A model generated the notes under the pieces. That model was not told where the DNA came from. It did no database searches and saw only the letters and a list, made by a program, of their open reading frames with translations. From JBFEYJ01 sp041563315 (GTDB lineage Bacteria > Pseudomonadota > Gammaproteobacteria > Thiohalomonadales > Thiohalomonadaceae), in the NCBI GenBank assembly GCA_041563315.1, contig JBFFNE010000087.1, positions 1 through 12,188 of the forward strand: 12,188 nucleotides of DNA, given 5' to 3'. The stretch's first letter is position 1. Every line of letters begins with the position of its first letter. The position numbers and the translations under genes are program-made. Positions 5,838 to 12,188 of this stretch are shown in pieces.

Positions 5838-7012
5838 GCCCTAAAATAGACCACCATCTCGCGTATTTCAGCTAAGTCTTCGATGCTACGACAGAGAGAT
5901 TCCAGTTGGCTCTTCTCTGCTTCGGTCGCAGGCAACGCCGAATCGGGTAAACATAACTCGATATCCAGCTTGCCGTCGAGATAATGCAGGGAGATTCGTT
6001 CAATTTTTTTCGCCATGGGCAGCTCCTGCCATCGCTGTTCCAACTGACTGCGAACCCAGCTGCGCGATGGCAGCCCCAGACTTGGCTTCATCTTCTCGTC
6101 ATTTTCCGGATCAACATGCACCATCACATCGTTGACCTCATCGACCGCCTCAATCAAATGTTGCCGCACCTTCTCTCCGATATAGTGTCCTTCGGAGACG
6201 CTAAGCTTGGGATCAACGATAACATGCACATCAACCAGCGCATCCCCACCCATCATCCGGGTGCGCAACATATGCAACTCCCTTACCCCACCCACGCACA
6301 GAATCTCGTGCCGTATCAGCTCGACCCGCTCAGGATTCAGGGCGGTATCGACCAGCTCATGGACGCTCTGCCAGATCAGCCCCCATCCGATCTTGGCAAC
6401 CATTGCGCCGACCAAAACGGCCGCTACTGAATCCAGATACTCCAGGCCAGCCATGGTGCCGCCAATGCCGATCACCACCACAACCGAGGAAATGGCATCC
6501 GTTCGGCTGTGCCAGGCATTCGCCTTGAGCATGTTTGACTTGAGTTTCCTCGCCAAACGCATGGTGTAGTGGTAAATCCACTCCTTGGAGAACACCGACA
6601 GAAACGCGACGACCAATGCCCAGACTCCAGGCTGAAGTAACGCCTCAGGATGAAACAGTCGCTCAACTGCGTCCCAGGCTATGCCACCGGCAACCACCAT
6701 CAACGCCACCCCCAGGGCTACGGTTGCCAGGGTTTCGAAACGTCCATGCCCGTAAGGGTGAGTCTCGTCCGCATCACGGCTACCGTGTTTGGCGGCAAAC
6801 AGCACCATAAAATCGGTGGCCAGGTCAGAGAGTGAGTGAATGCCATCAGCGATCAGTGCTTGTGAGTTGGCAATGTAGCCAAACAGCAGCTTGAGTACAC
6901 CAAGTGTCAGGTCGACCGCAGAGCCTACCAGGGTAACCCGTCTAATATCACGATAGCGGCTGTCATTGTTACTCACAGCCTCAACTACTGGATGATGATG
7001 GTGTCCGCCCAC
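5828..7012 (-). CDS. Cation diffusion facilitator (Zn2+/Fe2+-type) with extended C-terminus
   Basis: A 394-residue inner-membrane cation/proton antiporter of the CDF family, exporting divalent metal from the cytoplasm. About six transmembrane helices lie between residues 27 and 215. The intramembrane metal site is H59-xxx-D63 in helix 2 (ADGIHSLSD) and H168-xxx-D172 in helix 5 (AWHSRTD); in the family a His/Asp quartet suggests zinc. The usual cytoplasmic dimerisation domain follows (about 222-303), with DVHVIVDP, SVSEGH and HVDPE. A further ~90 residues (305-394) end in a second beta-alpha-beta-like stretch, making it about 100 residues longer than YiiP/FieF. The N-terminus has four consecutive His (4-7). 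The start is a GTG at 7012: an in-frame stop lies 18 bases upstream and no ATG comes until the membrane region; GTG at codon 13 is an alternative. It starts 19 bases after the TusA-like gene, probably in one operon. Confidence 0.93.
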   Translation of the reverse strand: MGGHHHHPVVEAVSNNDSRYRDIRRVTLVGSAVDLTLGVLKLLFGYIANSQALIADGIHSLSDLATDFMVLFAAKHGSRDADETHPYGHGRFETLATVALGVALMVVAGGIAWDAVERLFHPEALLQPGVWALVVAFLSVFSKEWIYHYTMRLARKLKSNMLKANAWHSRTDAISSVVVVIGIGGTMAGLEYLDSVAAVLVGAMVAKIGWGLIWQSVHELVDTALNPERVELIRHEILCVGGVRELHMLRTRMMGGDALVDVHVIVDPKLSVSEGHYIGEKVRQHLIEAVDEVNDVMVHVDPENDEKMKPSLGLPSRSWVRSQLEQRWQELPMAKKIERISLHYLDGKLDIELCLPDSALPATEAEKSQLESLCRSIEDLAEIREMVVYFRAAR

Positions 7013-7031
7013 GTCTTGTCCATATGGTTAT

Positions 7032-7259
7032 TCAGGAAGTGCCGACCTCAATGAGGACAATAATCTCGCCATTCTCCTCACGGGTCTCCAATACCTTATG
7101 CCCGTTGATGCGGCACCAGGCGGGGATATCATTCAGTACCCCCGGATCGGTTGCAACCACTTCCAGGGTATCCCCCCTCTGCAACTCCTCCACCTTATTC
7201 TGGGTGCGGATCACCGGCATCGGGCAGAGCAGGCGACGGGCATCGAGATGATAAAGCAT
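7032..7259 (-). CDS. TusA-like sulfur carrier / sulfurtransferase
   Basis: A small TusA/SirA-family protein of 75 residues from the ATG at 7259. The frame stays open to a TTG at 7274, which would give 80. Homologues usually begin shortly before the LDARxLLCPMPV motif, which favours the ATG, but neither start has a good ribosome-binding site. The motif LDARRLLCPMPVIRTQ contains the persulfide-carrying Cys (Cys12 from the ATG). The rest follows the family fold, with the typical GDTLEVVATDPGVLNDIPAW stretch and a C-terminal strand. Family members accept sulfane sulfur as a Cys persulfide and pass it to tRNA thiolation, molybdenum cofactor synthesis or dissimilatory sulfur oxidation. Placed directly after a PP-loop tRNA-thiolation-type gene, it may be that enzyme's sulfur donor (inference). 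The downstream transporter gene starts 19 bases after the stop. Confidence 0.9.
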   Translation of the reverse strand: MLYHLDARRLLCPMPVIRTQNKVEELQRGDTLEVVATDPGVLNDIPAWCRINGHKVLETREENGEIIVLIEVGTS

Positions 7260-7312
7260 GGGTTCAAAATTCAAAGTTCTTTAACTCTTTACTTGCAACT
7301 TGTAACGGTTTT

Positions 7313-8356
7313 TCAAACCATCCACTCTTCTTTGATCTCATGTGGCGGCATCGGTGCCACCTCCAGGGTACGGCTCTCGCCATCTGGAAAATGGATCTCC
7401 AACGTCACTATCTCAGCCGTACGCCCTTTACCATAGCGCGCGGCAATGCGAGCTGCCAGTTCGAGGTCAGCCTCGCTTGGCTCACCGTCGAGCAGCACCA
7501 GCGGACCCATATGGGAGGTGCTGAAGAGGTGGATGAACTGCTTTTTGTAACCGGAGAGGAAGTTGTTCTCTCCCTCTTCACGGCTGACGATCAACTTGAA
7601 GTTGGGCGCTGGTCGAATATGCCGTCCCACCTTAAGCAGCATAATGTCATCCATTTCGTACTCACGTGAGCCGCGCCCCTGCCACAGGTCCACCAGCTTG
7701 CGCGAATAAGCCTCGTCAGTGAGGAAGCAGCATCCGCCTGCGGGGGAGGCGTAGTCCTCAAACCCGAACTGCTTTGCCAACGCCATCTGCGGTTTGCGGT
7801 TACGACCGGAGAAACCGTAAAGCTTCTCCCGGTCTACCCAGCCCTCACGCTCAGGCAGGGTCAGGGGCAGGTTCTTGGCACAGAGCGGACGCAACAATCG
7901 ATCCTCAGCGCCAGACTCGCGCGCTACCACCGGCATGGTGTCCTTGCGCTGTGACATCGGCCGCTGTCCTATCACCTCACCGGTGATGATCAAATCGAAA
8001 CCCTTCTTCTCTGCCCACTCGAGCGCCTTGTGCACCATGAAGATCTTGCAGTCCAGACAGGGGTTCATATTGGCGCCGTAGCCATGCCTGGGATTCAGCA
8101 GGACATCTTTGTATTCATCCACAATATCGACGATATGGAGCTTGATCCCCAGCTGCTCGGCGGACCATAAGGCATTATTGCGTTTCGGTTTAGCCTTGTC
8201 CTGCTTGCGGATGGCATGGGTGTGCCCCTCTACACAGAAGCCGGTGAAGAAGTTGATGCCCTCGACGTGAATACCCTGTTCGAGTATCACTTTGGCAGCG
8301 AGTAAGGAGTCGAGGCCGCCGGAGATAAGGGCGACCGCTTTGCGTTGTTGGATCAT
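7313..8356 (-). CDS. PP-loop ATPase, probable tRNA uridine thiolase (ThiI/TtuA-like, no THUMP domain)
   Basis: 347 residues. The PP-loop motif SGGLDS (12-17) marks the ATP-pyrophosphatase superfamily that adenylates tRNA uridine before sulfur insertion. The catalytic domain (about 7-225) carries a C100-xx-C103 pair (NPCLDC) and a later Cys pair C209-C210 (GGCCFLTD). This CxxC-plus-Cys layout resembles the [4Fe-4S]-binding PP-loop thiolases (TtuA/NcsA and short ThiI types). The N-terminal THUMP and C-terminal rhodanese domains of E. coli ThiI are absent. The C-terminal ~115 residues, with LLKVGRHIRPAPNFKLIVSR and a later Ala-rich helix, resemble the NFACT-R_2/DUF814 domain and may bind RNA. 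The tRNA position modified is unknown; s4U8 is plausible. It starts the leftward block and is followed by the TusA-like gene after about 53 bases. No clear ribosome-binding site precedes the ATG. Confidence 0.85.
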   Translation of the reverse strand: MIQQRKAVALISGGLDSLLAAKVILEQGIHVEGINFFTGFCVEGHTHAIRKQDKAKPKRNNALWSAEQLGIKLHIVDIVDEYKDVLLNPRHGYGANMNPCLDCKIFMVHKALEWAEKKGFDLIITGEVIGQRPMSQRKDTMPVVARESGAEDRLLRPLCAKNLPLTLPEREGWVDREKLYGFSGRNRKPQMALAKQFGFEDYASPAGGCCFLTDEAYSRKLVDLWQGRGSREYEMDDIMLLKVGRHIRPAPNFKLIVSREEGENNFLSGYKKQFIHLFSTSHMGPLVLLDGEPSEADLELAARIAARYGKGRTAEIVTLEIHFPDGESRTLEVAPMPPHEIKEEWMV

Positions 8357-8430
8357 GAGTGGACTAAACAGGACTGCTGTGGAGAAATAGCCCTCGATCT
8401 TACATCAAACCCCTCCTCTTTCCCACAACA

Positions 8431-8625
8431 CTTAACGCTCTTGGACTAAGACGCAGCGCCCTTGCCAGGCAAAGCAAAGACTTCTATTCGCAGCTCTACG
8501 TATCGGTAAACTGCTCGTCCCACCTGACAATGCCCTTACTACAAAGGCGAAACAAGAAGTGCCAGGGAGTGTTAAGCATGGCGCTTTCGGTAAACTGGTT
8601 GTGGTGTTGAGCTTCGGACCCACGG
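8431..8625. repeat. Candidate small repeat / miniature element upstream of glyQ
   Basis: An 11-base direct repeat, TCGGTAAACTG, occurs at 8503-8513 and 8587-8597, 84 bases apart (a multiple of three). An imperfect inverted repeat pairs CTTAACGCTCTTGG (8431-8444) with the complement of CCAGGGAGTGTTAAG (8562-8576). A short palindrome TTGCC-A-GGCAA lies at 8462-8472. Together these suggest a miniature mobile element or a decayed gene fragment, but no target-site duplication or transposase was found. Right boundary uncertain. Confidence 0.35.
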
Positions 8626-8705
8626 ATGGGGCAACCGGGCCTACTCGGCACTCACCTAAGGGGAGGGGGAGTAATTACATTTCATTTTAAGGATTTTCAG
8701 CCCCT

Positions 8706-8734
8706 GTTATCCTATGTGCCGCACAAGCTATACT
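8706..8734 (+). promoter_or_regulatory. Candidate sigma-70 promoter of glyQS
   Basis: A TATACT -10 hexamer at 8729-8734 matches five of six consensus positions. The -35 region is weak (GTTATC at 8706-8711 with a 17-base spacer, or TTATCC one base on). The predicted start near 8741 would leave a leader of about 32 bases before the TTG start of glyQ. It also falls inside the upstream extension of the glyQ frame, arguing against initiation at 8626. Confidence 0.45.
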
Positions 8735-8760
8735 GTACGGCTTTGAAATTGAACATATAT

Positions 8761-8765
8761 AAAGG
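8761..8765 (+). promoter_or_regulatory. Ribosome-binding site that fixes the glyQ start
   Basis: AAAGG at 8761-8765 lies 7 bases before the TTG at 8773. It is the only well-spaced purine-rich motif near the point where similarity to GlyQ begins, and it supports TTG over the far-upstream ATG at 8626. Confidence 0.7.
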
Positions 8766-8772
8766 TATCACC

Positions 8773-9690
8773 TTGAGCGGAACGAACCCGGCAAACGTCT
8801 CGACCTTTCAGGGACTCATCCTTGCGCTGCAGCAGTATTGGGCAAAGCAGGGCTGTGTAATTCTCCAACCTCTGGATATGGAGGTCGGGGCAGGTACCTT
8901 CCACCCGGCCACCTTCCTGCGCGCTATTGGACCGGAGCCATGGGCTACCGCCTATGTGCAACCGTCACGCCGTCCCACCGATGGCCGTTATGGTGAAAAC
9001 CCGAACCGCTTACAGCACTACTACCAGTTCCAGGTGATCATCAAGCCCTCGCCGCTGGATATCCAGGATCTCTACCTGGGCTCACTCAAGATGCTCGGTC
9101 TCGACCCGCTGGATCACGACATTCGCTTCGTCGAGGACAACTGGGAATCGCCAACTCTCGGCGCCTGGGGTCTCGGCTGGGAAGTGTGGCTCAACGGCAT
9201 GGAGGTCACCCAATTTACCTACTTTCAGCAGGTGGGTGGTCTTGATTGCAAACCGGTCACCGGTGAAATCACCTACGGCCTGGAACGGATTGCCATGTAC
9301 CTGCAAGGGGTCGAGAGCGTATTTGATCTGGTATGGACCGACGGCCCCAGCGGTCCCGTTACTTATGGGGATGTCTACCACCAGAATGAGGTCGAACAAT
9401 CCACTTATAACTTCGATCACGCCGATGTGGACTTCCATTTTTCCCTGTTTGACCACTGTGAGAAGCAGAGCAACAAGTTGATCGAGGCTGGATTGCCGCT
9501 ACCTGCCTACGAACAGGTGTTGAAGGCCTCCCACACCTTCAACCTGCTCGACGCACGTCACGCCATTTCGGTCACCGAACGCCAGCGCTATATCCTTCGC
9601 GTGCGCGCCCTTGCCCGTGCCGTAGCACAAGCCTATTACGATAGTCGGGCAGCACTTGGCTTCCCCATGCTGAAAGCGGAGGGCAATTAA
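8773..9690 (+). CDS. glyQ: Glycyl-tRNA synthetase alpha subunit
   Basis: Catalytic alpha subunit of the bacterial alpha2-beta2 glycyl-tRNA synthetase, a class II enzyme that forms glycyl-adenylate and charges tRNA-Gly. From the TTG at 8773 it has 305 residues, matching the E. coli subunit (303). The conserved start STFQGLILALQQYWAKQGC begins at about residue 10. Motif 2 is the VQPSRRPTDGRYGENPNR region (62-79), and the motif-3-like stretch GEITYGLERIAMY is at 164-176. HQNEVEQSTYNF and SVTERQRYILR are also family signatures. The frame is open back to an ATG at 8626, but those 49 residues have no counterpart in the E. coli protein as I know it and cover the predicted promoter. The TTG with AAAGG seven bases upstream is therefore preferred. 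glyS follows after one base. Confidence 0.96.
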   Translation: MSGTNPANVSTFQGLILALQQYWAKQGCVILQPLDMEVGAGTFHPATFLRAIGPEPWATAYVQPSRRPTDGRYGENPNRLQHYYQFQVIIKPSPLDIQDLYLGSLKMLGLDPLDHDIRFVEDNWESPTLGAWGLGWEVWLNGMEVTQFTYFQQVGGLDCKPVTGEITYGLERIAMYLQGVESVFDLVWTDGPSGPVTYGDVYHQNEVEQSTYNFDHADVDFHFSLFDHCEKQSNKLIEAGLPLPAYEQVLKASHTFNLLDARHAISVTERQRYILRVRALARAVAQAYYDSRAALGFPMLKAEGN

Positions 9691-9691
9691 T

Positions 9692-11767
9692 ATGAACACC
9701 AAACGTGACCTCCTGATCGAGATCGGCACTGAAGAGCTGCCCCCAAAGGCCCTGCTGAAACTGTCCACCGCTTTTTCAATGGGGATCACCGAAGGCCTGA
9801 AAAATGCGGAACTCCATTTTGACGCCTTCGAATCCTTTGCTTCACCGCGACGACTTGCTGTACTGGTCAAACAACTTGATGCCGCCCAGTCAGACAAAAT
9901 CGTCGAGCGCCGCGGCCCCGCACTGACCGCAGCGTTCGATGAGGATGGCAATCCAACCAAAGCCACGGAGGGTTTTTCCCGCTCCTGTGGTATTAGCGCT
10001 GATCAGCTGGAAAAACTCGAAACCAACAAGGGCGCCTGGCTGGTCTACCGCTCCACCCAGCAGGGTCAGCCCACTGCCGATCTTATTCCCGGTATTCTTA
10101 AAACTGCGCTCGACAAACTGCCCATCCCCAAGCGTATGCGCTGGGGCAATCTCGACGATGAATTTGTCCGCCCGGTCCACTGGATCGTGCTGTTGTTCGG
10201 CGACGAAGTCATCGAGGCGGAAGTCCTTAGCGTCACCAGCGGTCGGGATACCTACGGTCATCGTTTCCATCATCCAGCCCCGATTTTTATCGGCGAACCG
10301 GCTGCTTATGCGCCTATTCTCGAGACCACCGGCCGGGTGATTGCCGAATTCGACAAACGCCGTGAGGCCATTCGCGCCCAGGTAATGATGACTGCAGAGG
10401 AGGCGGGCGGCGATGCCGTCATTGACGATGATCTGCTTGATGAGGTCACCGGCCTGGTTGAATGGCCGCTGGCGGTGATCGGCAGTTTCGAGCAACGCTT
10501 CCTCGAAGTCCCGCCCGAGTGCCTTATCTCGGCGATGAAGGGACACCAGAAATATTTCCATATGGTCGATGCGGATGGCAAGCTGATGCCCAACTTCATC
10601 ACCGTCAGCAACATCGAAAGTCGTAAGCCCGAGTTTGTCCGTAAAGGTAATGAGCGGGTTATTCGTCCTCGCCTGAGTGATGCAGACTTTTTCTGGAACC
10701 AGGATCGGAAACACCGCCTTGAAGAGCGACTCGAGAGTCTCAAGAGTGTCGTCTTCCAACAAAAACTCGGCACTATTTACGACAAATCACAACGAGTTGG
10801 TGAAATTAGTCGCGTGATCGCTACAGTTATTGGTAGCGATCCCGAATTAGCCTCCCGTGCCGCTCTTCTCGCAAAATGCGATCTCATGACTGCTATGGTG
10901 GGTGAATTCCCCGAATTACAGGGAATTATGGGGCGCTACTACGCCCACCATGACGGTGAAGCGGACGAAGTCGCAGCCGCACTGGATGAGCAATACATGC
11001 CGCGTTTTGCCGGCGACACACTACCGCATGGCAAAACCGGTCAGGCGGTCGCTGTTGCTGACAAACTCGATACCCTCATCGGTATCTTCGGGATCGGCCA
11101 GGTCCCCAGCGGTGACAAGGACCCCTTCGCCCTACGCCGTGCGGCACTCGGTGCGCTGCGCATCATTATCGAGCAGAAGCTGGATCTTGATCTACTCGAG
11201 ATCCTGCAACAAGCCGCCCAAGCCAATGCCGGCCTGTTCAACAACAGTCAGGTCACTGAGCAGGTCTTCGATTTCATGATGAGCCGCCTCAAAGCCTACT
11301 ATCACGATGCCTGTATCGCACCAGATACCTTTGAGGCCGTGCTGGCCCAACGTCCCACGCGACCGCTTGATTTCGACTCACGCCTCAAGGCTGTCACCGC
11401 ATTTCGTCAACTGGCGGAGGCCGAGAGTCTGGCCGCTGCAAACAAGCGTATCAGCAACATCCTGAAAAAAACCGATGAGACGATTCCTGCTCAAATTGAC
11501 ACCACCTTGCTTCAGGAAGCTGCGGAACAGTCACTGCACCAGCAGGTGGAGGCCATCGCCATCACCGTCACCCCGCTGTTTGCCAGTCGCGACTATGAAT
11601 CAGCACTCAAACAACTGGCAGGGCTTCGTGAAGTCGTAGACTCCTTTTTCGACACCGTAATGGTGATGGCCGACGATGCCGCCATCCGCTCCAACCGCTT
11701 AGCGCTATTGAACCGGCTACGCAATCTGTTCCTCGAAGTGGCTGATCTCTCACAGCTGCAAGGATAA
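9692..11767 (+). CDS. glyS: Glycyl-tRNA synthetase beta subunit
   Basis: 691 residues, essentially the length of E. coli GlyS (689). The beta subunit recognises tRNA-Gly and is required for aminoacylation by GlyQ. Recognisable stretches are LLIEIGTEELPPKAL at the N-terminus (7-21), MRWGNLDDEFVRPVHW (149-164), SAMKGHQKYF (280-289), and an HD-like region with HHDGEADEV (419-427) followed by DKDPFALRRAALG (475-487). The C-terminal DALR-type anticodon-binding region (about 560-690) includes AAANKRISNILKK (581-593) and VMVMADDAAIRSNRLALL (656-673). Start at 9692: GGAGGG at 9678-9683 sits 8 bases upstream, inside the end of glyQ, and only one base separates the glyQ stop from this ATG, so the subunits are translationally coupled. 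No frameshift or missing segment. Confidence 0.98.
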   Translation: MNTKRDLLIEIGTEELPPKALLKLSTAFSMGITEGLKNAELHFDAFESFASPRRLAVLVKQLDAAQSDKIVERRGPALTAAFDEDGNPTKATEGFSRSCGISADQLEKLETNKGAWLVYRSTQQGQPTADLIPGILKTALDKLPIPKRMRWGNLDDEFVRPVHWIVLLFGDEVIEAEVLSVTSGRDTYGHRFHHPAPIFIGEPAAYAPILETTGRVIAEFDKRREAIRAQVMMTAEEAGGDAVIDDDLLDEVTGLVEWPLAVIGSFEQRFLEVPPECLISAMKGHQKYFHMVDADGKLMPNFITVSNIESRKPEFVRKGNERVIRPRLSDADFFWNQDRKHRLEERLESLKSVVFQQKLGTIYDKSQRVGEISRVIATVIGSDPELASRAALLAKCDLMTAMVGEFPELQGIMGRYYAHHDGEADEVAAALDEQYMPRFAGDTLPHGKTGQAVAVADKLDTLIGIFGIGQVPSGDKDPFALRRAALGALRIIIEQKLDLDLLEILQQAAQANAGLFNNSQVTEQVFDFMMSRLKAYYHDACIAPDTFEAVLAQRPTRPLDFDSRLKAVTAFRQLAEAESLAAANKRISNILKKTDETIPAQIDTTLLQEAAEQSLHQQVEAIAITVTPLFASRDYESALKQLAGLREVVDSFFDTVMVMADDAAIRSNRLALLNRLRNLFLEVADLSQLQG

Positions 11768-11828
11768 GCTGTGTGGCATAGCCTGCAACAGAAGAGATGA
11801 ATTGTGTGTGCGGTAAAGGGGTAGCATC

Positions 11829-12167
11829 ATGACTAGGCACAATATGGATTCTTATCAGGTCATGCTGGAAGCGGTACAAGCCTTTCACGACAAGCATGAT
11901 TTTAAAAACAAAGGTGGTGAAGAGCTGACCTACCGTATGGCGCTGATGGCTGAGGAGCTTGGCGAGATCGGCTCCGCTATCACAAAGGGAAAACCCAAGG
12001 AGCAACTTGCAGAGGAGGTGGCTGACCTTTTCATACTGCTCATCGGGACGGCTATTGCGGCTGATTTTGACCTTAGCGATGCCTTCTGGACAAAGATGGA
12101 CATGATCATGCAGCGCGAAGCGAAAATGGTTAATGGTCGAATCCGCGTGTCAGAATTCAGGGATTAA
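11829..12167 (+). CDS. MazG-like nucleotide pyrophosphohydrolase
   Basis: A 112-residue single-domain protein of the all-alpha NTP pyrophosphatase (MazG) superfamily. Its metal-binding signature is intact: E43-xx-E46 (EELGE) on one helix and E63-xx-D66 (EEVADL) on the next, 16 residues apart, the usual ExxE...ExxD arrangement for Mg2+. Members hydrolyse (d)NTPs to monophosphate and pyrophosphate, often as house-cleaning enzymes; the substrate cannot be told here. The start at 11829 is supported by AAAGGGG (11815-11821) seven bases upstream; ATG at codon 6 is a less well-placed alternative. It follows glyS by 61 bases in the same direction with no terminator between, so co-transcription is likely. 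Full-length MazG has two such domains; this is a short one-domain form. Confidence 0.85.
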   Translation: MTRHNMDSYQVMLEAVQAFHDKHDFKNKGGEELTYRMALMAEELGEIGSAITKGKPKEQLAEEVADLFILLIGTAIAADFDLSDAFWTKMDMIMQREAKMVNGRIRVSEFRD

Positions 12168-12174
12168 GTTTTCA

Positions 12175-12188
12175 TCGCACAGATGCGA
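12175..12188 (+). other. Hairpin at the window edge, possible terminator start
   Basis: TCGCA-CAGA-TGCGA forms a 5-base-pair stem with a 4-base loop, 8 bases after the MazG-like stop. It is cut by the end of the window, so whether a T-run follows is unknown. It may be the start of a terminator for the glyQS operon. Confidence 0.3.

Larger units (their letters stand above)
8357..8772. other. Divergent intergenic region between the PP-loop gene and glyQ
   Basis: 416 bases separate the leftward block from the rightward glyQ operon. The left ~70 bases should hold the promoter of the leftward operon, but no convincing -35/-10 pair was seen. The middle (about 8430-8625) looks like a small repeat or degenerate element, described separately. 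The right end holds the glyQ promoter and ribosome-binding site. Short open frames exist on both strands (for example 8432-8623 minus) but none has a ribosome-binding site or a recognised domain, so none is called as a gene. Confidence 0.7.

Noticed and set aside
8432..8623. Minus-strand frame of 63 codons in the divergent gap
   Set aside because: No ribosome-binding site, no recognised domain and unusual composition. It is better explained as part of the repeat-like segment.
8626..8772. N-terminal extension of glyQ from the upstream ATG
   Set aside because: No similarity to GlyQ, contains the predicted promoter, and a well-placed ribosome-binding site supports the TTG start.
8357..8772. T-box or other glycine-responsive leader before glyQ
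   Set aside because: No T-box sequence, specifier stem or terminator/antiterminator pair was seen. The predicted leader is only about 32 bases, and T-boxes are not expected in gammaproteobacteria.
9890..10773. Long minus-strand frames (290 and 155 codons) opposite glyS
   Set aside because: Antisense shadows of a complete glyS; they show no family motifs of their own.

Overview
The window looks like a core chromosomal segment of a gammaproteobacterium, with moderate GC content, full-length housekeeping genes and no mobile-element genes. Three things suggest this: the order glnA - DUF4124 protein - ntrB - ntrC, the two-subunit glycyl-tRNA synthetase glyQ-glyS, and E. coli-style NtrC operators. 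A PP-loop sulfurtransferase-like gene next to a TusA-like gene would fit a sulfur-metabolising (Chromatiales-like) lineage, but that narrower placement is inference only.

Layout. Positions 1-8356 are read leftwards (minus strand). In transcription order this block holds: a PP-loop tRNA-thiolation-type protein (8356-7313), a TusA-like sulfur carrier (about 7259-7032) and a cation diffusion facilitator (7012-5828). Next comes a regulatory region with two NtrC operators and a sigma-54 promoter, then glnA (5627-4218), a strong hairpin terminator, and a DUF4124 envelope protein (4157-3567). A second regulatory region with two NtrC-type operators precedes ntrB (3284-2181), which overlaps ntrC (2184-760) by 4 bases. 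The block ends with a membrane-anchored DUF1566-type protein whose 3' part is cut off by the window edge (537 to beyond 1). Positions 8773-12167 are read rightwards: glyQ, glyS and a small MazG-like pyrophosphohydrolase. The 416-base divergent gap (8357-8772) contains a possible short repeat or degenerate element and the glyQ promoter.

How it works together. The centre is a self-contained nitrogen-control module. NtrB senses nitrogen status (in the family, through PII) and phosphorylates NtrC at Asp55. NtrC then activates sigma-54 RNA polymerase at glnA from two upstream enhancers, and probably also controls its own operon through the pair of sites upstream of ntrB. The upstream three-gene block looks like a sulfur-transfer/tRNA-thiolation pair followed by a metal exporter. 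The right end is a standard aminoacylation operon. I found no CRISPR array, tRNA, rRNA, prophage or clearly new defence system. The points most worth checking are the operator architecture, the PP-loop/TusA pair, the two-part C-terminus of the transporter, the glyQ start codon and the repeat-like element upstream of glyQ.
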